From: Verrucomicrobiota bacterium
GTDB lineage: Bacteria; Verrucomicrobiota; Verrucomicrobiia; Limisphaerales; Fontisphaeraceae
Length of the DNA: 59,483 nucleotides
Direction of reading: 5' to 3'
Assembly: GCA_037139415.1 (NCBI GenBank)
Contig: JBAXGN010000016.1
Coordinates: 1 to 59,483 of the forward strand
Shown: positions 25,492-36,151 of the stretch, one piece after another
Layout of the letters: each line of letters begins with the position of its first letter
Numbering within the stretch: position 1 is the first letter of the stretch
The notes under the pieces: generated by a model
The model's database searches: none
What the model was told of the DNA's origin: nothing
Seen by the model: the letters and a program-made list of their open reading frames with translations, nothing else
Program-made: the position numbers and the translations under genes

Positions 25492-28020
25492 ATGAACTCT
25501 CCTTTGCCGTCCACTGCTTCGCCCAACCCACCGGCCGAAAATCCCAGCCGGATCATGGTGTTACTGGTGGATGACCAGCCGATGATCGGCGAGGCGATCC
25601 GGCGCATCCTCGCCAACCAGACCGACATTGATTTTCATTTTTGCGCGAATCCGGCTGACGCCTTGGGCACCGCGCGCCAAATCAAACCCACGGTGATTCT
25701 CCAAGACCTCGTCATGCCCGGCATTGGCGGCTTGGAACTCCTCAACGAATACCGGCTGGATCCCGTCACCAAAGATATCCCCGTCGTGGTGCTGTCCACC
25801 AAAGAAGACCCGGTGGTGAAAAGCGAATCATTTGCGGCCGGGGCCAACGATTATTTGGTCAAGTTGCCGGATAAGATCGAACTCCTTGCCCGCGTCCGTT
25901 ACCACTCGCGGGCTTACAACAGCCTGCTCCAGCGCGACGCAGCCTATCAATCATTGCGGGAAAGCCAACGTTGCCTCACAGAAACGAACGATGCGCTTTT
26001 ATTGGCCAATCGCAAGCTGGAAGAAGCCACCCAGGCCAAATCCGAATTTCTGGCGCTCATGAGCCATGAAATCCGGACGCCTATCAACGGTATTATCGGC
26101 ACGTCCGAGCTGCTGGCAGACACGAAGCTGGACGAAAACCAGCAGGAGGCCCTCCACGTCATTCTCAACAGCAGCGAAGCCCTGCTGGCCATCATCAACG
26201 ACGTGTTGGATTTCTCCAAAATTGAGGCGGGTAAACTGGAGATGGAGCATGTCCCCTTCGATCTGGTCACCTGCCTTAAAGACGCATTTGACGTCGTGGC
26301 TTTGAAAGCGGCGGAGAAAAATCTGGATTTGATCTGCCATTTTGATGCCGCCGTCCCCACCCATTTGGTGGGCGACGTCACCCGGGTGCGCCAAATTTTT
26401 CTGAATTTGCTTGGGAATGCCATCAAGTTCACCGCGCAAGGTGAGATCGTCGTGCGGGTGCAACTGGACGCCGCCGCCTTCAATCACCGTCAACCTTCAG
26501 CCACCCCCCTGCGGTTCTCCGTTCGCGACACTGGCATTGGCATTTCGCAGGAAAAACAGGAACGCCTGTTTCGCCCCTTCATGCAGGCTGACAATTCCAG
26601 TACCCGGCAATACGGCGGCACCGGGCTGGGCCTGTCCATCAGCCGCCGGTTGGTGGAACTGATGGGCGGGCGGATTTGGCTGGAGAGTGAGTCTGGCAAA
26701 GGTTCCACGTTTCACTTTGCCATCGCGCTCCCGCCGGCGGCTCCCACCCGCCGGGCGCCCTGGCTGGAACCCCAGCCCGGGTTATCTGGAAAAAAGGTTC
26801 TGTTGCTGGAAGATAATCAGACTTTTCAAGGCATGTTCCGTGAACTGGCCCAAAGCTGGAACCTGGGTGTCTGGTCCGCCGTGTCCACCGATGAAGCCCG
26901 CGCCATCTTGAACCAAGAACCCAGCCCGGATGTGGTGATGGTGGACGAGCAGTTGCCTGCGGGAGATGTTTTTTCGCTGGTGGATCATCTCCAGTCATCA
27001 CGCGGCGGCAAAAGTCCGGCGCTGGTTTTGCTCACCTCGCAGCGCCGGCGGCGCGATCCACTCCAGTCCGCGCGCTTAAACGCCGCCTTGGTGCTTAAAA
27101 AACCGGTCTGGCCTCAACAGGTGCTGGACACCCTCCTTCGCGCGGTGGGGAGCGCCGTCACCGCGCCCACTGCCTCCAGCGCGCCCGCCCTAGACTCCAC
27201 CATGGGCGTCCGCATGCCGCTGCAGATTCTTTTGGCCGATGATAATGAAATCAACCAGAAGGTCGCGCGGGCGTTGCTGCGCCGCTTGGGTTATGAAGTT
27301 CAGGTCGCCCGCAACGGCAGCGAAGTTCTTCAGGCGTTGGAAGAGCAGCTCTATGATTTGGTGTTCCTGGATCTTCAAATGCCGGAAATGGACGGCTATG
27401 AAGCCATGCGGCGGATTATCGCCAAATGGCCGGCCGAAAAACGGCCATGGGTGATCGCCATGACTGCCGCCGTCCTGCCCAAGGATCGGGAAAAGTGCCG
27501 GGCGGCGGGGATGAGTGATTTCGTGATTAAACCGGTTCGGACGGACGTCCTGCAAGCGGTCATTGCCAAATGGTATCCGCTGGTCGCGGCAAGGCGGGCG
27601 GCGAGCCGTGCCACTGAGCCGCAACTGACTGAGGATTCCCACGGCTCGCTCGAACAGAGCAATTTATCGCCGTTTGAATCTGAACGCCTTGAGGAAATCA
27701 GCGGCGGCAATCCAGTCAACCAGCGGGACCTCATTCTCTTGTATCTGAATCAGGCCGGCGAACTGATGCGCCTGCTGGACGCCGCCATCCGCCGCCAGGA
27801 CTTCCTTGAGGCCGGCCGACACGCGCATAAATTGGCGGGTTCCAGTAGCGTCTGTGGCATTAACCACGTCGCACAATCGCTGCGAGTGATCGAGCAGTTG
27901 TGTGAGTGTGGGCAGCCAGCCAAGGTGCCGGAACATTTCGCGGTGACCGTTCAACAGTTGGAAATCGCCCGCAAGGCCTTGACCGAGTATCTTGAAAAAC
28001 TGAAACCCCATTCTCCCTAA
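25492..28020 (+). CDS. WspR-like receiver fused to hybrid histidine kinase (REC-HisKA-HATPase-REC-REC-HPt)
   Basis: An 842-residue cytoplasmic hybrid kinase in the place of WspR. REC1 (about residues 20-145, Asp72 in LQDLVMPG) matches the receiver I remember from WspR almost phrase by phrase: [53 protein letters not shown]. It is followed, through a helix like the WspR stalk, not by GGDEF but by HisKA (His192 in SHEIRTP) and HATPase ([23 protein letters not shown]; to about 415). REC2 (about 433-550, Asp485 in MVDEQLP), REC3 (about 577-697, Asp627 in FLDLQMP) and HPt (about 735-835, His779 in HAHKLAGSS) follow. No diguanylate cyclase motif is present. It presumably converts WspE phosphate into a phosphorelay rather than cyclic di-GMP. 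Confidence 0.93.
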   Translation: MNSPLPSTASPNPPAENPSRIMVLLVDDQPMIGEAIRRILANQTDIDFHFCANPADALGTARQIKPTVILQDLVMPGIGGLELLNEYRLDPVTKDIPVVVLSTKEDPVVKSESFAAGANDYLVKLPDKIELLARVRYHSRAYNSLLQRDAAYQSLRESQRCLTETNDALLLANRKLEEATQAKSEFLALMSHEIRTPINGIIGTSELLADTKLDENQQEALHVILNSSEALLAIINDVLDFSKIEAGKLEMEHVPFDLVTCLKDAFDVVALKAAEKNLDLICHFDAAVPTHLVGDVTRVRQIFLNLLGNAIKFTAQGEIVVRVQLDAAAFNHRQPSATPLRFSVRDTGIGISQEKQERLFRPFMQADNSSTRQYGGTGLGLSISRRLVELMGGRIWLESESGKGSTFHFAIALPPAAPTRRAPWLEPQPGLSGKKVLLLEDNQTFQGMFRELAQSWNLGVWSAVSTDEARAILNQEPSPDVVMVDEQLPAGDVFSLVDHLQSSRGGKSPALVLLTSQRRRRDPLQSARLNAALVLKKPVWPQQVLDTLLRAVGSAVTAPTASSAPALDSTMGVRMPLQILLADDNEINQKVARALLRRLGYEVQVARNGSEVLQALEEQLYDLVFLDLQMPEMDGYEAMRRIIAKWPAEKRPWVIAMTAAVLPKDREKCRAAGMSDFVIKPVRTDVLQAVIAKWYPLVAARRAASRATEPQLTEDSHGSLEQSNLSPFESERLEEISGGNPVNQRDLILLYLNQAGELMRLLDAAIRRQDFLEAGRHAHKLAGSSSVCGINHVAQSLRVIEQLCECGQPAKVPEHFAVTVQQLEIARKALTEYLEKLKPHSP

Positions 28021-28351
28021 TTTGCGGCTTCACCTTTCTAACTCGTTGGGTATGGAACTGGTCGCCAAAACCGGGCAGGAAACCGGCACCAAGGCTGCTT
28101 CTCTTGATTTCCAATTTTACTTCATCCTTTCCCATGCTCTTCCGGCCTCGCCCCCTTCAGCCTTCACCCATTAGTTGACTGCCGCAGAGTTTTTCCCTGT
28201 CTTCGGACTCAAACGCCGCACCGTGACCAGTTCGAGGAACCCATAAAAAACATTCGCGGCCAATACAGGGTTATCCAAGGATTGAGTTCGCAGCGCTGCT
28301 GACCGCGTCAGGGGCTTGCCTTGCTCCCGGCATTTGCATTAGGCTCGCCGC
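28021..28351. other. intergenic stretch, no gene seen
   Basis: These 331 bp after the Wsp cluster hold no convincing reading frame, hairpin terminator or RNA gene. They separate the signalling cluster from an unrelated esterase gene. Confidence 0.5.
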
Positions 28352-29656
28352 ATGAATACTACTTGCGCGATCTTTTTGCTTTCTGCCCTGGCAGTGGCGC
28401 TGGCAGGCAACGCCGCTGCCGCCGACCGCCCAGATGTAAATTACGATGAAGCCAAAGTGGGGGAATTGACCCTGCCCGATCCGCTCACGTTTTCCAACGG
28501 CAAACCAGTCAAGAACGTCAAAGCCTGGCAGCAGAAACGGCGTCCGGAAATCGTGAAGCTTTTCGAGACGCACATGCAGGGTCGCAGCCCCGGCAAACCG
28601 GCGGCGCTCTCCTTTCAGCAAATCGAAACCGACCCGCAAGCCTTGGGCGGCAAGGCCACCCGCAAACAGATCACGGTATATTTCACGGCGGACAAGACCG
28701 GTCCCAGCATGGATATCCTGCTGTACCTTCCCAATCAGGCGATTAAGCCCGTACCGGTTTTTCTGGGACCGAATTTTGGCGGAAACCATGCCGTGAACAC
28801 GGATCCGGGCATCAAGCTGTCGCAGCGCTGGATGCGCGATGACAAGGAGAAGACCGTGGTGAACAATCGCGCCACCGAAAAGGCACGCGGCAAGGAGGCC
28901 GGCCGCTGGCCAATCGAAACCATCCTGGACCGTGGCTATGCCGTGGCCACCATTTATTATGGCGATCTGGAACCGGATTCCACCAATGGCTGGACGCAGG
29001 GCATTCGCGGGTATTATCTCGCGCAACAGGGCAAGACCGAGTTTGCCCCGGACGACTGGGGTGCGATTGGCGCCTGGGCGTGGGGATTAAGCCGCGCGAT
29101 GGATTATTTGGAAACGGATCGCGCGATTGATGCCAGCCGAGTGGCCATTATGGGGCATTCACGCCTGGGTAAAACCGCGCTGTGGGCCGGGGCACAGGAT
29201 GAGCGTTTTGCCATCGTCATCTCCAACGATTCCGGGGAGGGGGGCGCGGCGTTATCACGGCGTTGGTTTGGGGAAACGGTGGGCATCATGAACAAGAGCT
29301 TTCCGCACTGGTTCAACGACAACTACAAACGCTACTCCACCAATGTCCCCGCACTGCCCGTGGATGCGCACTTGCTGCTTGCGCTGATGGCGCCGCGCCC
29401 AGTCTATGTGGCCAGCGCGGAGGAAGACCGCTGGGCGGACCCCCGGGGCGAATTTCTTGCGGCGAAAAACGCCGAGCCGGTATATCGGTTGTTTGGTTTG
29501 GAGGGCCTGGGGGTCAGCGAGATGCCCGGCACCAACCAGCCCGTCGGCAAAACCATTGGCTATCATATCCGCACCGGCAAACACGACGTAACCGATTATG
29601 ATTGGGCGCAATACCTGAATTTTGCCGACCGCCATTTCAACAAAACCAAACGTTAA
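28352..29656 (+). CDS. secreted alpha/beta hydrolase, CE15-like (glucuronoyl/acetylxylan esterase type)
   Basis: A 434-residue exported esterase with signal peptide [23 protein letters not shown]. Nucleophile elbow [21 protein letters not shown] (Ser), an acidic residue in [14 protein letters not shown] and the His of [16 protein letters not shown] make up the likely catalytic triad. The elbow shape G-x-S-R-x-G-K and the later [10 protein letters not shown] match carbohydrate esterase family 15, which cleaves glucuronate esters between lignin and xylan. It may instead act as an acetylxylan esterase. Its neighbours do not form a recognisable polysaccharide locus, but a TIM-barrel isomerase follows 47 bases downstream. 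Confidence 0.8.
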   Translation: MNTTCAIFLLSALAVALAGNAAAADRPDVNYDEAKVGELTLPDPLTFSNGKPVKNVKAWQQKRRPEIVKLFETHMQGRSPGKPAALSFQQIETDPQALGGKATRKQITVYFTADKTGPSMDILLYLPNQAIKPVPVFLGPNFGGNHAVNTDPGIKLSQRWMRDDKEKTVVNNRATEKARGKEAGRWPIETILDRGYAVATIYYGDLEPDSTNGWTQGIRGYYLAQQGKTEFAPDDWGAIGAWAWGLSRAMDYLETDRAIDASRVAIMGHSRLGKTALWAGAQDERFAIVISNDSGEGGAALSRRWFGETVGIMNKSFPHWFNDNYKRYSTNVPALPVDAHLLLALMAPRPVYVASAEEDRWADPRGEFLAAKNAEPVYRLFGLEGLGVSEMPGTNQPVGKTIGYHIRTGKHDVTDYDWAQYLNFADRHFNKTKR

Positions 29657-29703
29657 TCAAAACTGCGCTTGCAACCGGACACTAAAAACGGGATTTTTCA
29701 CTT

Positions 29704-30516
29704 ATGAAATTTGCCATCTGCAACGAAATCTTTCAGGGTTGGACCATTGATAAGGCCATGTCCTTTGCCAAACAGGCGGGATACGACGGCATTGAAATCG
29801 CGCCGTTCACGCTGGCCAAATATGTGACAGACATTCCTCAAACAGAACGCCAGCGCATCCGCGAGACGGCAGCGCGCCTGAACCTGGAAATCAGCGGCAT
29901 CCACTGGGTGTTGGTCCAAGCGGAAGGGATGCACCTGAATCATCCGGACACTCAAATCCGGGAGAAGACCGCGCGTTACTTTTGCGAGCTGGTGGATTTC
30001 TGCGGCGACTTGGGCGGCAAGGTCATTGTCGTGGGTTCACCCAAACAGCGCAACGTGATGGAGGGGGTGACGCCACAACAGGCATGGGAATGGGCCGCCA
30101 ATACGTTCCGGCCAGCGGTGGAGCGTGCCGAACAGCGCGGGGTCACCATCTGTTTTGAACCATTGGCGCCGGTGGAGACCAATTTCATCAACACCGCCGA
30201 GGAGGCTATCCGCTTTGCCCGCCAGTTCAACAGTCCGTCCATGAAGATCATCCTGGACGTCAAGGCGATGTGTTCCGAAACCAAACCGATCCCGCAAATC
30301 ATCCGCGAGTCCAAGGGGGAATTCGCCTATTTCCACGCCAACGACCGCAACCTGAAGGGACCGGGATTTGGCGACGTGGATTTTCACCCGATCGCCGCCG
30401 CCCTGCGCGAGGTGGGGTATCAAGGTTATGCGTCGGTGGAAGTGTTCAAGTTCGAGGAAGGCCCCGAAGCCATCGCCACGCGAAGCATCGCGTATCTGAA
30501 GCAGGTTTTTTTATAA
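29704..30516 (+). CDS. TIM-barrel sugar isomerase/epimerase (hydroxypyruvate isomerase-like)
   Basis: A 270-residue xylose-isomerase-like TIM barrel (AP_endonuc_2). It runs MKFAICNEIFQGWTIDKAMSFAKQAGYDGIEIAPF, ISGIHWVLVQ, LGGKVIVVGSP. Metal ligands are plausible at Glu (ICFEPLAP), Asp (IILDVKAM), His (AYFHANDR) and Glu (ASVEVFKFE). Such enzymes isomerise or epimerise small keto sugars; the substrate cannot be read from sequence. It has no signal peptide and is cytoplasmic. Confidence 0.83.
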   Translation: MKFAICNEIFQGWTIDKAMSFAKQAGYDGIEIAPFTLAKYVTDIPQTERQRIRETAARLNLEISGIHWVLVQAEGMHLNHPDTQIREKTARYFCELVDFCGDLGGKVIVVGSPKQRNVMEGVTPQQAWEWAANTFRPAVERAEQRGVTICFEPLAPVETNFINTAEEAIRFARQFNSPSMKIILDVKAMCSETKPIPQIIRESKGEFAYFHANDRNLKGPGFGDVDFHPIAAALREVGYQGYASVEVFKFEEGPEAIATRSIAYLKQVFL

Positions 30517-30545
30517 TCGCCGAGGTCCTTGTGCTTGCATTCGGC

Positions 30546-31964
30546 CTACCTGCCTGCCGCCGGCGAAGCCGGGGCGTGCATGCCTTTGGCCACCCATTTA
30601 CGCGCCAGCCACAGGCCGAGCGGGGAACTCATGGCGATGCAACCATAGATGAACCACAAGGTCCCGGTGTGCAATTGCGCGACCGGGGTATTTTCGGGGC
30701 AGTAGGTGCTGAGCAGGTAACCGGAATAAAAGCCCGTGGTGCCTTTGGCCATCAACCACGGCACCTGGGCGAGGCCCATGAATTGAGCGACGCGGCCGGG
30801 CGGCGCCAGTTCACTGGCGTATTCCAGGAAGCGTGCCGACCAAAGGGCTTCGCCGATGGAGAAAATCACAAAGTAGGTGAGCAGCATGGGCAAACTGGGG
30901 CCGTAACAAAGCAGGAAGGTGGGCAGCGCGGAGACCAGGGAACCAATGATCATCATGGTGTAGACATTGGTGCGCCGCGTCAGCGCGGTCAGCACCGGCA
31001 CGCCCACGAAAATAATGGCGGGGTTGATCCAGTTGATCAGCCATTCCATTTTATCGCCCACCTCTTTCGGGTAAGAGCGCAAAATGTATTGGGGCATGGT
31101 GAGCCATTGATGCGCGAACAGCGTGCGCACCGGCAACAGCATGAAAATGAAAAATACAAACCGCTTGTTGCCAAACGGCCCCTCCAGAAAATAACTTTTG
31201 AAGCGTTGCCAAAGGGGTGGCTTGGAGCGGGATGGATTATCCAGCACGGCGTCCGGTCGCAACTTGGCGGCCTCGGTTTTGCGGGTCATGAGCAATAGGA
31301 ATAACAGCAGTGTCAGCACCGTCAACCCGCAGCACAACCAGTTCACCGCTTGCACGCCGGAGCCCGTCACTTGGGCCAGTGACCGACTCATGGGATCAGC
31401 CGTCGCACCAGGCTGATGGCCATCCAGGATATTTTGCACCCCGGGCCGGATCCAGGAGGACAGGGTGCCGATGCCCACAATCCCCAGATTCATGACAGCA
31501 TAAATCATCGCGTAGCCCATCGCGCTGGTTTTGGCATCCGTGTATTGCTTCACCCCGGAGTAACAGACTGGTTGCAACATGCCGCTGCCGCACGCCACCA
31601 ACAACAAGGCCATCATGGCCATGATGGCCATGGAGCTACTCCCGCCACTGCTGGCGGCCAGACAGTAGAGCGTCCGCCCGAGAATGGTCACCAGCAGGGC
31701 ACAGACAATGGCGCGGCGCAGACCCAGCGCCTCCGTAAGGCTGCCCACCCCCAGCATGAACAGGGTGACGAGCATGGTGAACACGCTCACAGCCATGCCC
31801 GCATGGGTATCGCTCCACCCCAGGTCCTTGCCAAGATAGATCGTCATCAGCGTCAGGATTCCGAAGTAGGCGGCGGAATCCACCACAAACGCACCGATGA
31901 CATACCACAACGCCCGTGGTGCACCCGCGAGATCCGTGAATGATTGGGTTAGTTGCTTGAACAT
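30546..31964 (-). CDS. MFS transporter, possibly POT/peptide type
   Basis: A 472-residue polytopic membrane protein with about 12-14 hydrophobic segments. The N-terminal helix (YVIGAFVVDSAAYFGILTLMTIYLGKDLGW) and the position of MGYAMIYAVMNLGIVGIGTLS recall proton-dependent oligopeptide transporters. The central loop (TRKTEAAKLRPDAVLDNPSRSKPPLWQRFKSYF) separates two six-helix halves. The substrate is not determined. A short tandem repeat of GGCCAT(C/G)AT lies at about 31610-31632, inside the coding part. It converges with the isomerase gene. Confidence 0.8.
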   Translation of the reverse strand: MFKQLTQSFTDLAGAPRALWYVIGAFVVDSAAYFGILTLMTIYLGKDLGWSDTHAGMAVSVFTMLVTLFMLGVGSLTEALGLRRAIVCALLVTILGRTLYCLAASSGGSSSMAIMAMMALLLVACGSGMLQPVCYSGVKQYTDAKTSAMGYAMIYAVMNLGIVGIGTLSSWIRPGVQNILDGHQPGATADPMSRSLAQVTGSGVQAVNWLCCGLTVLTLLLFLLLMTRKTEAAKLRPDAVLDNPSRSKPPLWQRFKSYFLEGPFGNKRFVFFIFMLLPVRTLFAHQWLTMPQYILRSYPKEVGDKMEWLINWINPAIIFVGVPVLTALTRRTNVYTMMIIGSLVSALPTFLLCYGPSLPMLLTYFVIFSIGEALWSARFLEYASELAPPGRVAQFMGLAQVPWLMAKGTTGFYSGYLLSTYCPENTPVAQLHTGTLWFIYGCIAMSSPLGLWLARKWVAKGMHAPASPAAGR

Positions 31965-32020
31965 GGAATTAATGCGCGGGGCTTTTCATCAGCAATTAAT
32001 AATGGATACCTTGACCGGGT

Positions 32021-34912
32021 TCAAGCGGCAGTTTTATCGCCTTGGGATCGCCTTTGACGATGTGCCAAGGCGCGCACGATGGTGTCCAGGACGTGATCCA
32101 GATTTTTACCAACATCCTCCGCCAGAAACCGCAACACGAAATAGCCGTGCTCCTGGAGCAGGGCGTCTTTCCGCCGATCACGGCGATAGGCTTCGGGATC
32201 ATTCAGATGCTGTGCGCCATCCAACTCGATGGCCAGGCTGGCATCCGCACATAGCAGGTCCACTTCCATCTGCCCACGTCCATCGAACGGGATTGGCAAC
32301 TCCACATTCAGGCGAAAACGCCCGGTGGTATCCGGCAACGATTCAAGCCGCCGGTATAAAAAAGCCTCGGTTGCGCTGCGAGCGCGATCCGTTCCCTCCG
32401 CTTCAGGCGCTGGGGAACGGGTGACATGCACAAATAGATTCGCCAATGGTTGGTCAACCCCATCACGAATAAGCCGCCGCACACTGGCGGCATAATCCTT
32501 TTTCCACTCGGGATCAATTGGCAGCGGAACCTCGGCGGGCCAGCCAGGCAGGGCGCTGGCCGGCAATAGGATCGCATAGCCAAGCGCTTCATATCCCCTG
32601 CACCGCCGATCAAACATCCCGGCAAACATCGGGACATTGAGGTCGGCATAATCATAGATTCGCACTTCGTGTTTGTCATGATGAAGACGATGCAACCGAC
32701 CGGCGTATTGGGCAATGGTGCCCCGCCAAGACACCGGCAAAGCTAGGAACAAGGTGTCCAGCCGAGGAAGGTCGAACCCTTCGCCGATAAATCCTCCGGT
32801 GGCCATGAGCACACGCCCTTCACTCTCAGGGAGCGCTGCCAATCGCGCATTGGCGGCCAGCAAGTCTTTCTTGGTCATTCCCCCCTGCAGAATAATAATA
32901 TGGGGAATTTCCGATGCCAACCGTTCAGCCATGAGCCGCAAGTGTTCGGTGCGTTCGGTTAATAGCAAGGGGAACCGGCCTTCGCGCACAACGCCCAACA
33001 CATCGTGGCAAATCATTTCGTTGCGAGGCGCGTCGGTTACCAACGCCTTGTACAGTCTTTGAAACTCAACGCGCCGATCCTGCTCTCCCAACTCTGCCAA
33101 CATCCGAAAACCAGTCGGGCGCACATACACATGATGCGCAAAAGGTCGGGCCGCCGCCTGTTGTTTTGCATCAACACGATACCGGACGGGGCCACACTGC
33201 ATGAAGATAATCGGGTGATGTCCATCTTTCCGGGTAACCGTGGCCGACAGACCGGTGACAAATTTTGCTTTGGCCCGGCGGGCAACCAATTCAAAACTCT
33301 GGGCAGTCACGTGATGGCACTCATCCACGATCAAGTGACCATAGTCTCCGACGCGGTCATCCACCACGCCTTTGCGCACCAGGCTTTGGATCAGCGCCAC
33401 ATCCAAGGTGCCGGTCATTTTCTTCCGTCCTCCACCGATCCGACCAATCGCTTTGGCCGGCAATTCAAGAAACGATGACAGACGCTCCACCCACTGATCC
33501 AACAACTGCTGACGGTGGACAATCACGAGCGTATTAACCCCGCGTTGGGCAATCAGCCAGGCGGCAATCACGGTTTTTCCAAAAGCCGGCGTAGCGGAAA
33601 GCACCCCGATATCGTGCGCACGCATGGCTTCGGCAGCCATCTGCTGCTCGGGACGCAACTCGCCGTGGAATGAGACGGTCAATGGGGTGCCGACCAATCG
33701 TTCGTCGCGGAGTGCCGGCTTGATGTTCAGATCACGAAGCAAGGCCTTAATGTCAGACAAGCAGCCGCGCGGCAAACCCAGGTGCAGTGGGCAATCCTCA
33801 GCACAGTCAATAACGCGTGGCTTGTCATAGGTCGGCAGCCGCATGGCTTGCGCCCGATAGAATTCGGGATTTTGAAACGCGGCCAGGCGGAGCAGACGAT
33901 TGCGAAGCGGCGGCGGTAAATTCTCCTTGGCAATGTAAATCTGGTCGCCAAGAACCAAATCCAAACTTTCTGGCAACGTTCCGGTGATGGGGGTTTCTTT
34001 GTGCCGCCGCGAAGGCGATGCCAGCCACGGAGTTTCCTCACCTGGCTCCGCCAGAACCAAGCGCACGCCAACTATTTTCCCCCGATTTTCCGCATCGCAC
34101 ACAATGGCTTCGACTTGTGGTCGGGTGAGTTTGCGCACCGACGCCAGAAACATCCATTGGTCCGGATGAGGATTAAACTCTTCGTCAAGAAACACACTGT
34201 TACCGCGCGACCTTGGCTCTTTTTGCAGAGGCAAAGCAATCAGGTTTCCGAAACCGCCACTGGGTAGGGTATCCTGATTGGGAAACAAGCGGTCATAAGA
34301 ACCCAATCCGATGTCCGGACGGTTTTCCATCGTTTCGGTTAAAAGGTAGGAACCGAGATTTCGTGCAAGACGTGCTGGAAGTGCCTCTTCAAAAAACATC
34401 CAGACGTGGCCGCCGTTACCGGAACGGGATCGTTCGAGTGCGGTAGACAGCTCAAAGCGTTTGCAGGTTTGCATGAACGCGCCGGCATCCTCCTTCCAAG
34501 TGTCCCGATCGAAATCAGCAGCCAGAAAATAACAGGTCTCATCCTGAAGCATCGGGTATACACCCATGATGAAATCACGCCCTTGGCCATCCCGCCCGGA
34601 GAGGTGCCAACAGATGACCTCATCGGTCACCGGCAGCAGACGTCGGCTGGCACAATCAGTACACTTGACCTTGGGTTTGAAACAGATACCGCGAACCCAT
34701 TCGTTGGCACACGCTGGTTGGTAGCCAGACTTGCCGGTTTTTCGACTCTCAAAACGCCGGGGATATACGTCCTCCCGGCCGCGAAACAGCGATCGGAAGA
34801 GGGCGATTTTGACGGCGGGCACGGAATGCTGATTGATTCCTGCATTTCCCTGCTCAGGAAACAACGTCGCCATTGGAATGGCAGTTTCTGCCGGAATCAC
34901 CTTCGCGCTCAT
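32021..34912 (-). CDS. TOTE-type primase + SF2 helicase + DUF559 nuclease fusion
   Basis: A 963-residue multidomain protein. Residues about 35-290 form an archaeo-eukaryotic primase domain of the TOTE conflict-system kind: catalytic AADFDRD (Asp133, Asp135), the SGNGGHVW motif (His169) and a Cys cluster (Cys77, Cys84, Cys87). Residues about 415-800 are an SF2 helicase with Walker A ATPAFGKT (441-448), DECHH (530-534), LSAT, and a C-terminal lobe with ATGGFIGEGFDLP and QYAGRLHR. The last 110 residues are a DUF559/Vsr-like PD-(D/E)xK nuclease (MEVDLLCADASLAIELDGAQH). There is no ribosomal or repair context. The combination points to a single-gene defence or conflict effector acting on DNA; this is inference. 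The start at 34912 is preferred; a frame to 34996 exists. Confidence 0.88.
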   Translation of the reverse strand: MSAKVIPAETAIPMATLFPEQGNAGINQHSVPAVKIALFRSLFRGREDVYPRRFESRKTGKSGYQPACANEWVRGICFKPKVKCTDCASRRLLPVTDEVICWHLSGRDGQGRDFIMGVYPMLQDETCYFLAADFDRDTWKEDAGAFMQTCKRFELSTALERSRSGNGGHVWMFFEEALPARLARNLGSYLLTETMENRPDIGLGSYDRLFPNQDTLPSGGFGNLIALPLQKEPRSRGNSVFLDEEFNPHPDQWMFLASVRKLTRPQVEAIVCDAENRGKIVGVRLVLAEPGEETPWLASPSRRHKETPITGTLPESLDLVLGDQIYIAKENLPPPLRNRLLRLAAFQNPEFYRAQAMRLPTYDKPRVIDCAEDCPLHLGLPRGCLSDIKALLRDLNIKPALRDERLVGTPLTVSFHGELRPEQQMAAEAMRAHDIGVLSATPAFGKTVIAAWLIAQRGVNTLVIVHRQQLLDQWVERLSSFLELPAKAIGRIGGGRKKMTGTLDVALIQSLVRKGVVDDRVGDYGHLIVDECHHVTAQSFELVARRAKAKFVTGLSATVTRKDGHHPIIFMQCGPVRYRVDAKQQAAARPFAHHVYVRPTGFRMLAELGEQDRRVEFQRLYKALVTDAPRNEMICHDVLGVVREGRFPLLLTERTEHLRLMAERLASEIPHIIILQGGMTKKDLLAANARLAALPESEGRVLMATGGFIGEGFDLPRLDTLFLALPVSWRGTIAQYAGRLHRLHHDKHEVRIYDYADLNVPMFAGMFDRRCRGYEALGYAILLPASALPGWPAEVPLPIDPEWKKDYAASVRRLIRDGVDQPLANLFVHVTRSPAPEAEGTDRARSATEAFLYRRLESLPDTTGRFRLNVELPIPFDGRGQMEVDLLCADASLAIELDGAQHLNDPEAYRRDRRKDALLQEHGYFVLRFLAEDVGKNLDHVLDTIVRALAHRQRRSQGDKTAA

Positions 34913-35042
34913 GTTAAAAATGTAGCGGGGAGCCGCCGTGCTGTCGAGACAGGAAGCATGGCAAAAATGGAAACGGATTGTGTGTCGCCGTTCCATGGAA
35001 TCAGGCTTGTCTTTTCAAACCAGCGTGGTTTGAATACCCGGC

Positions 35043-36071
35043 ATGAAGGCTGTACAATTAATTGCTCATGGTGCGCCGGGAAAACTCGAACTGCGGGATC
35101 TGCCCGATCCCCAGCCCGGCCCGGGCGAAGTGGTGGTGCAGGTCATGGCCTGCGGGTTGAATCATCTCGACTTGTGGCTCGAGGAAAACGGTTTACCCAT
35201 TCCCCCGGTGCTGCCCCGCACGCCGGGTTGTGAAATCGCCGGGCGTGTCGTGCAGATCGGCCCCAATGTCACCCTGTGGAAAGCGGGTGACCGGGTGGCG
35301 ATACAATCCAACATCTTCTGCGGCACATGCGAGTATTGTCAGCGCGGCGAGGAATCCATGTGCCTGCGCGGTGAACTGTTGGGCATTCAGCGCGATGGCG
35401 GTTTTGCGGAAAAGACCCTGGTGCCCGCCCGCCTGTTGGTAGCACTGCCTGACACCGTGGACTTTGCCACTTCCGCCGCGCTCACCCTGGCGGGCAGCAC
35501 GGCCATGCACATGCTCACGGACCGCGCCAAGGTCAGACCCGGCGATTGGGTGCTGGTGATGGGCGCCGCCAGCGGCGTCGGTTCCACCGCCATCCAGATT
35601 GCCAAAGGGCTGGGCGCACGCGTCATCACTACCGGCACGACCGAGGCCAAACGCAACCTCGGCAAACAGCTCGGCGCGGAGTTTGCGCTGGACCCGAATG
35701 ATCCCAAATGGCCCGCCGAAATTCGCAAGATCACGAACAAGCATGGGGTGGACTTGGTCGTCGAGCATGTGGGCGGGGAAGTGTTGCTGAAGATCCTCGA
35801 ATGTCTGGCACGTGGCGGCACGGTGGTGACTTGCGGTGCGACGGCGGGACGCGAGGTGAACCTGAATCTTTGGCCGTTTTTCGTCAAACAACAACGGTTG
35901 GTCGGCAGTTACGGACGCAACCGCGCGGATATGAGTGCCACGTTGGAATGGGCCGCCGCCGGCAAGCTCAAACCGGTGATCCATGCCATCATGCCGCTCG
36001 AAAAAACCGCCGAAGCCTTCCTGGCCCTGCGCAACCGCGTCGTGCTCGGCAAACTCGTGATTCAGCCATAA
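35043..36071 (+). CDS. zinc-dependent MDR oxidoreductase (alcohol dehydrogenase/quinone reductase family)
   Basis: A 342-residue medium-chain dehydrogenase/reductase. GroES-like N-terminal domain (CGLNHLDLWLEENGLP...PRTPGCEIAGRV), structural zinc loop CGTCEYCQRGEESMC (four Cys), then the NAD(P) Rossmann motif GAASGVGSTAIQIAKGLGARVITTG. The substrate is unknown; similar proteins are annotated as quinone or alcohol dehydrogenases. The gene stands alone, divergent from the TOTE-type gene by about 130 bp. Confidence 0.88.
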   Translation: MKAVQLIAHGAPGKLELRDLPDPQPGPGEVVVQVMACGLNHLDLWLEENGLPIPPVLPRTPGCEIAGRVVQIGPNVTLWKAGDRVAIQSNIFCGTCEYCQRGEESMCLRGELLGIQRDGGFAEKTLVPARLLVALPDTVDFATSAALTLAGSTAMHMLTDRAKVRPGDWVLVMGAASGVGSTAIQIAKGLGARVITTGTTEAKRNLGKQLGAEFALDPNDPKWPAEIRKITNKHGVDLVVEHVGGEVLLKILECLARGGTVVTCGATAGREVNLNLWPFFVKQQRLVGSYGRNRADMSATLEWAAAGKLKPVIHAIMPLEKTAEAFLALRNRVVLGKLVIQP

Positions 36072-36151
36072 TTGGCGGTTCAAAAAATAATAAACGCATT
36101 TTTTTAAAATCCGTACTGGCTTTTCTTGCAAAGATGGTTCATAGTTAGATC

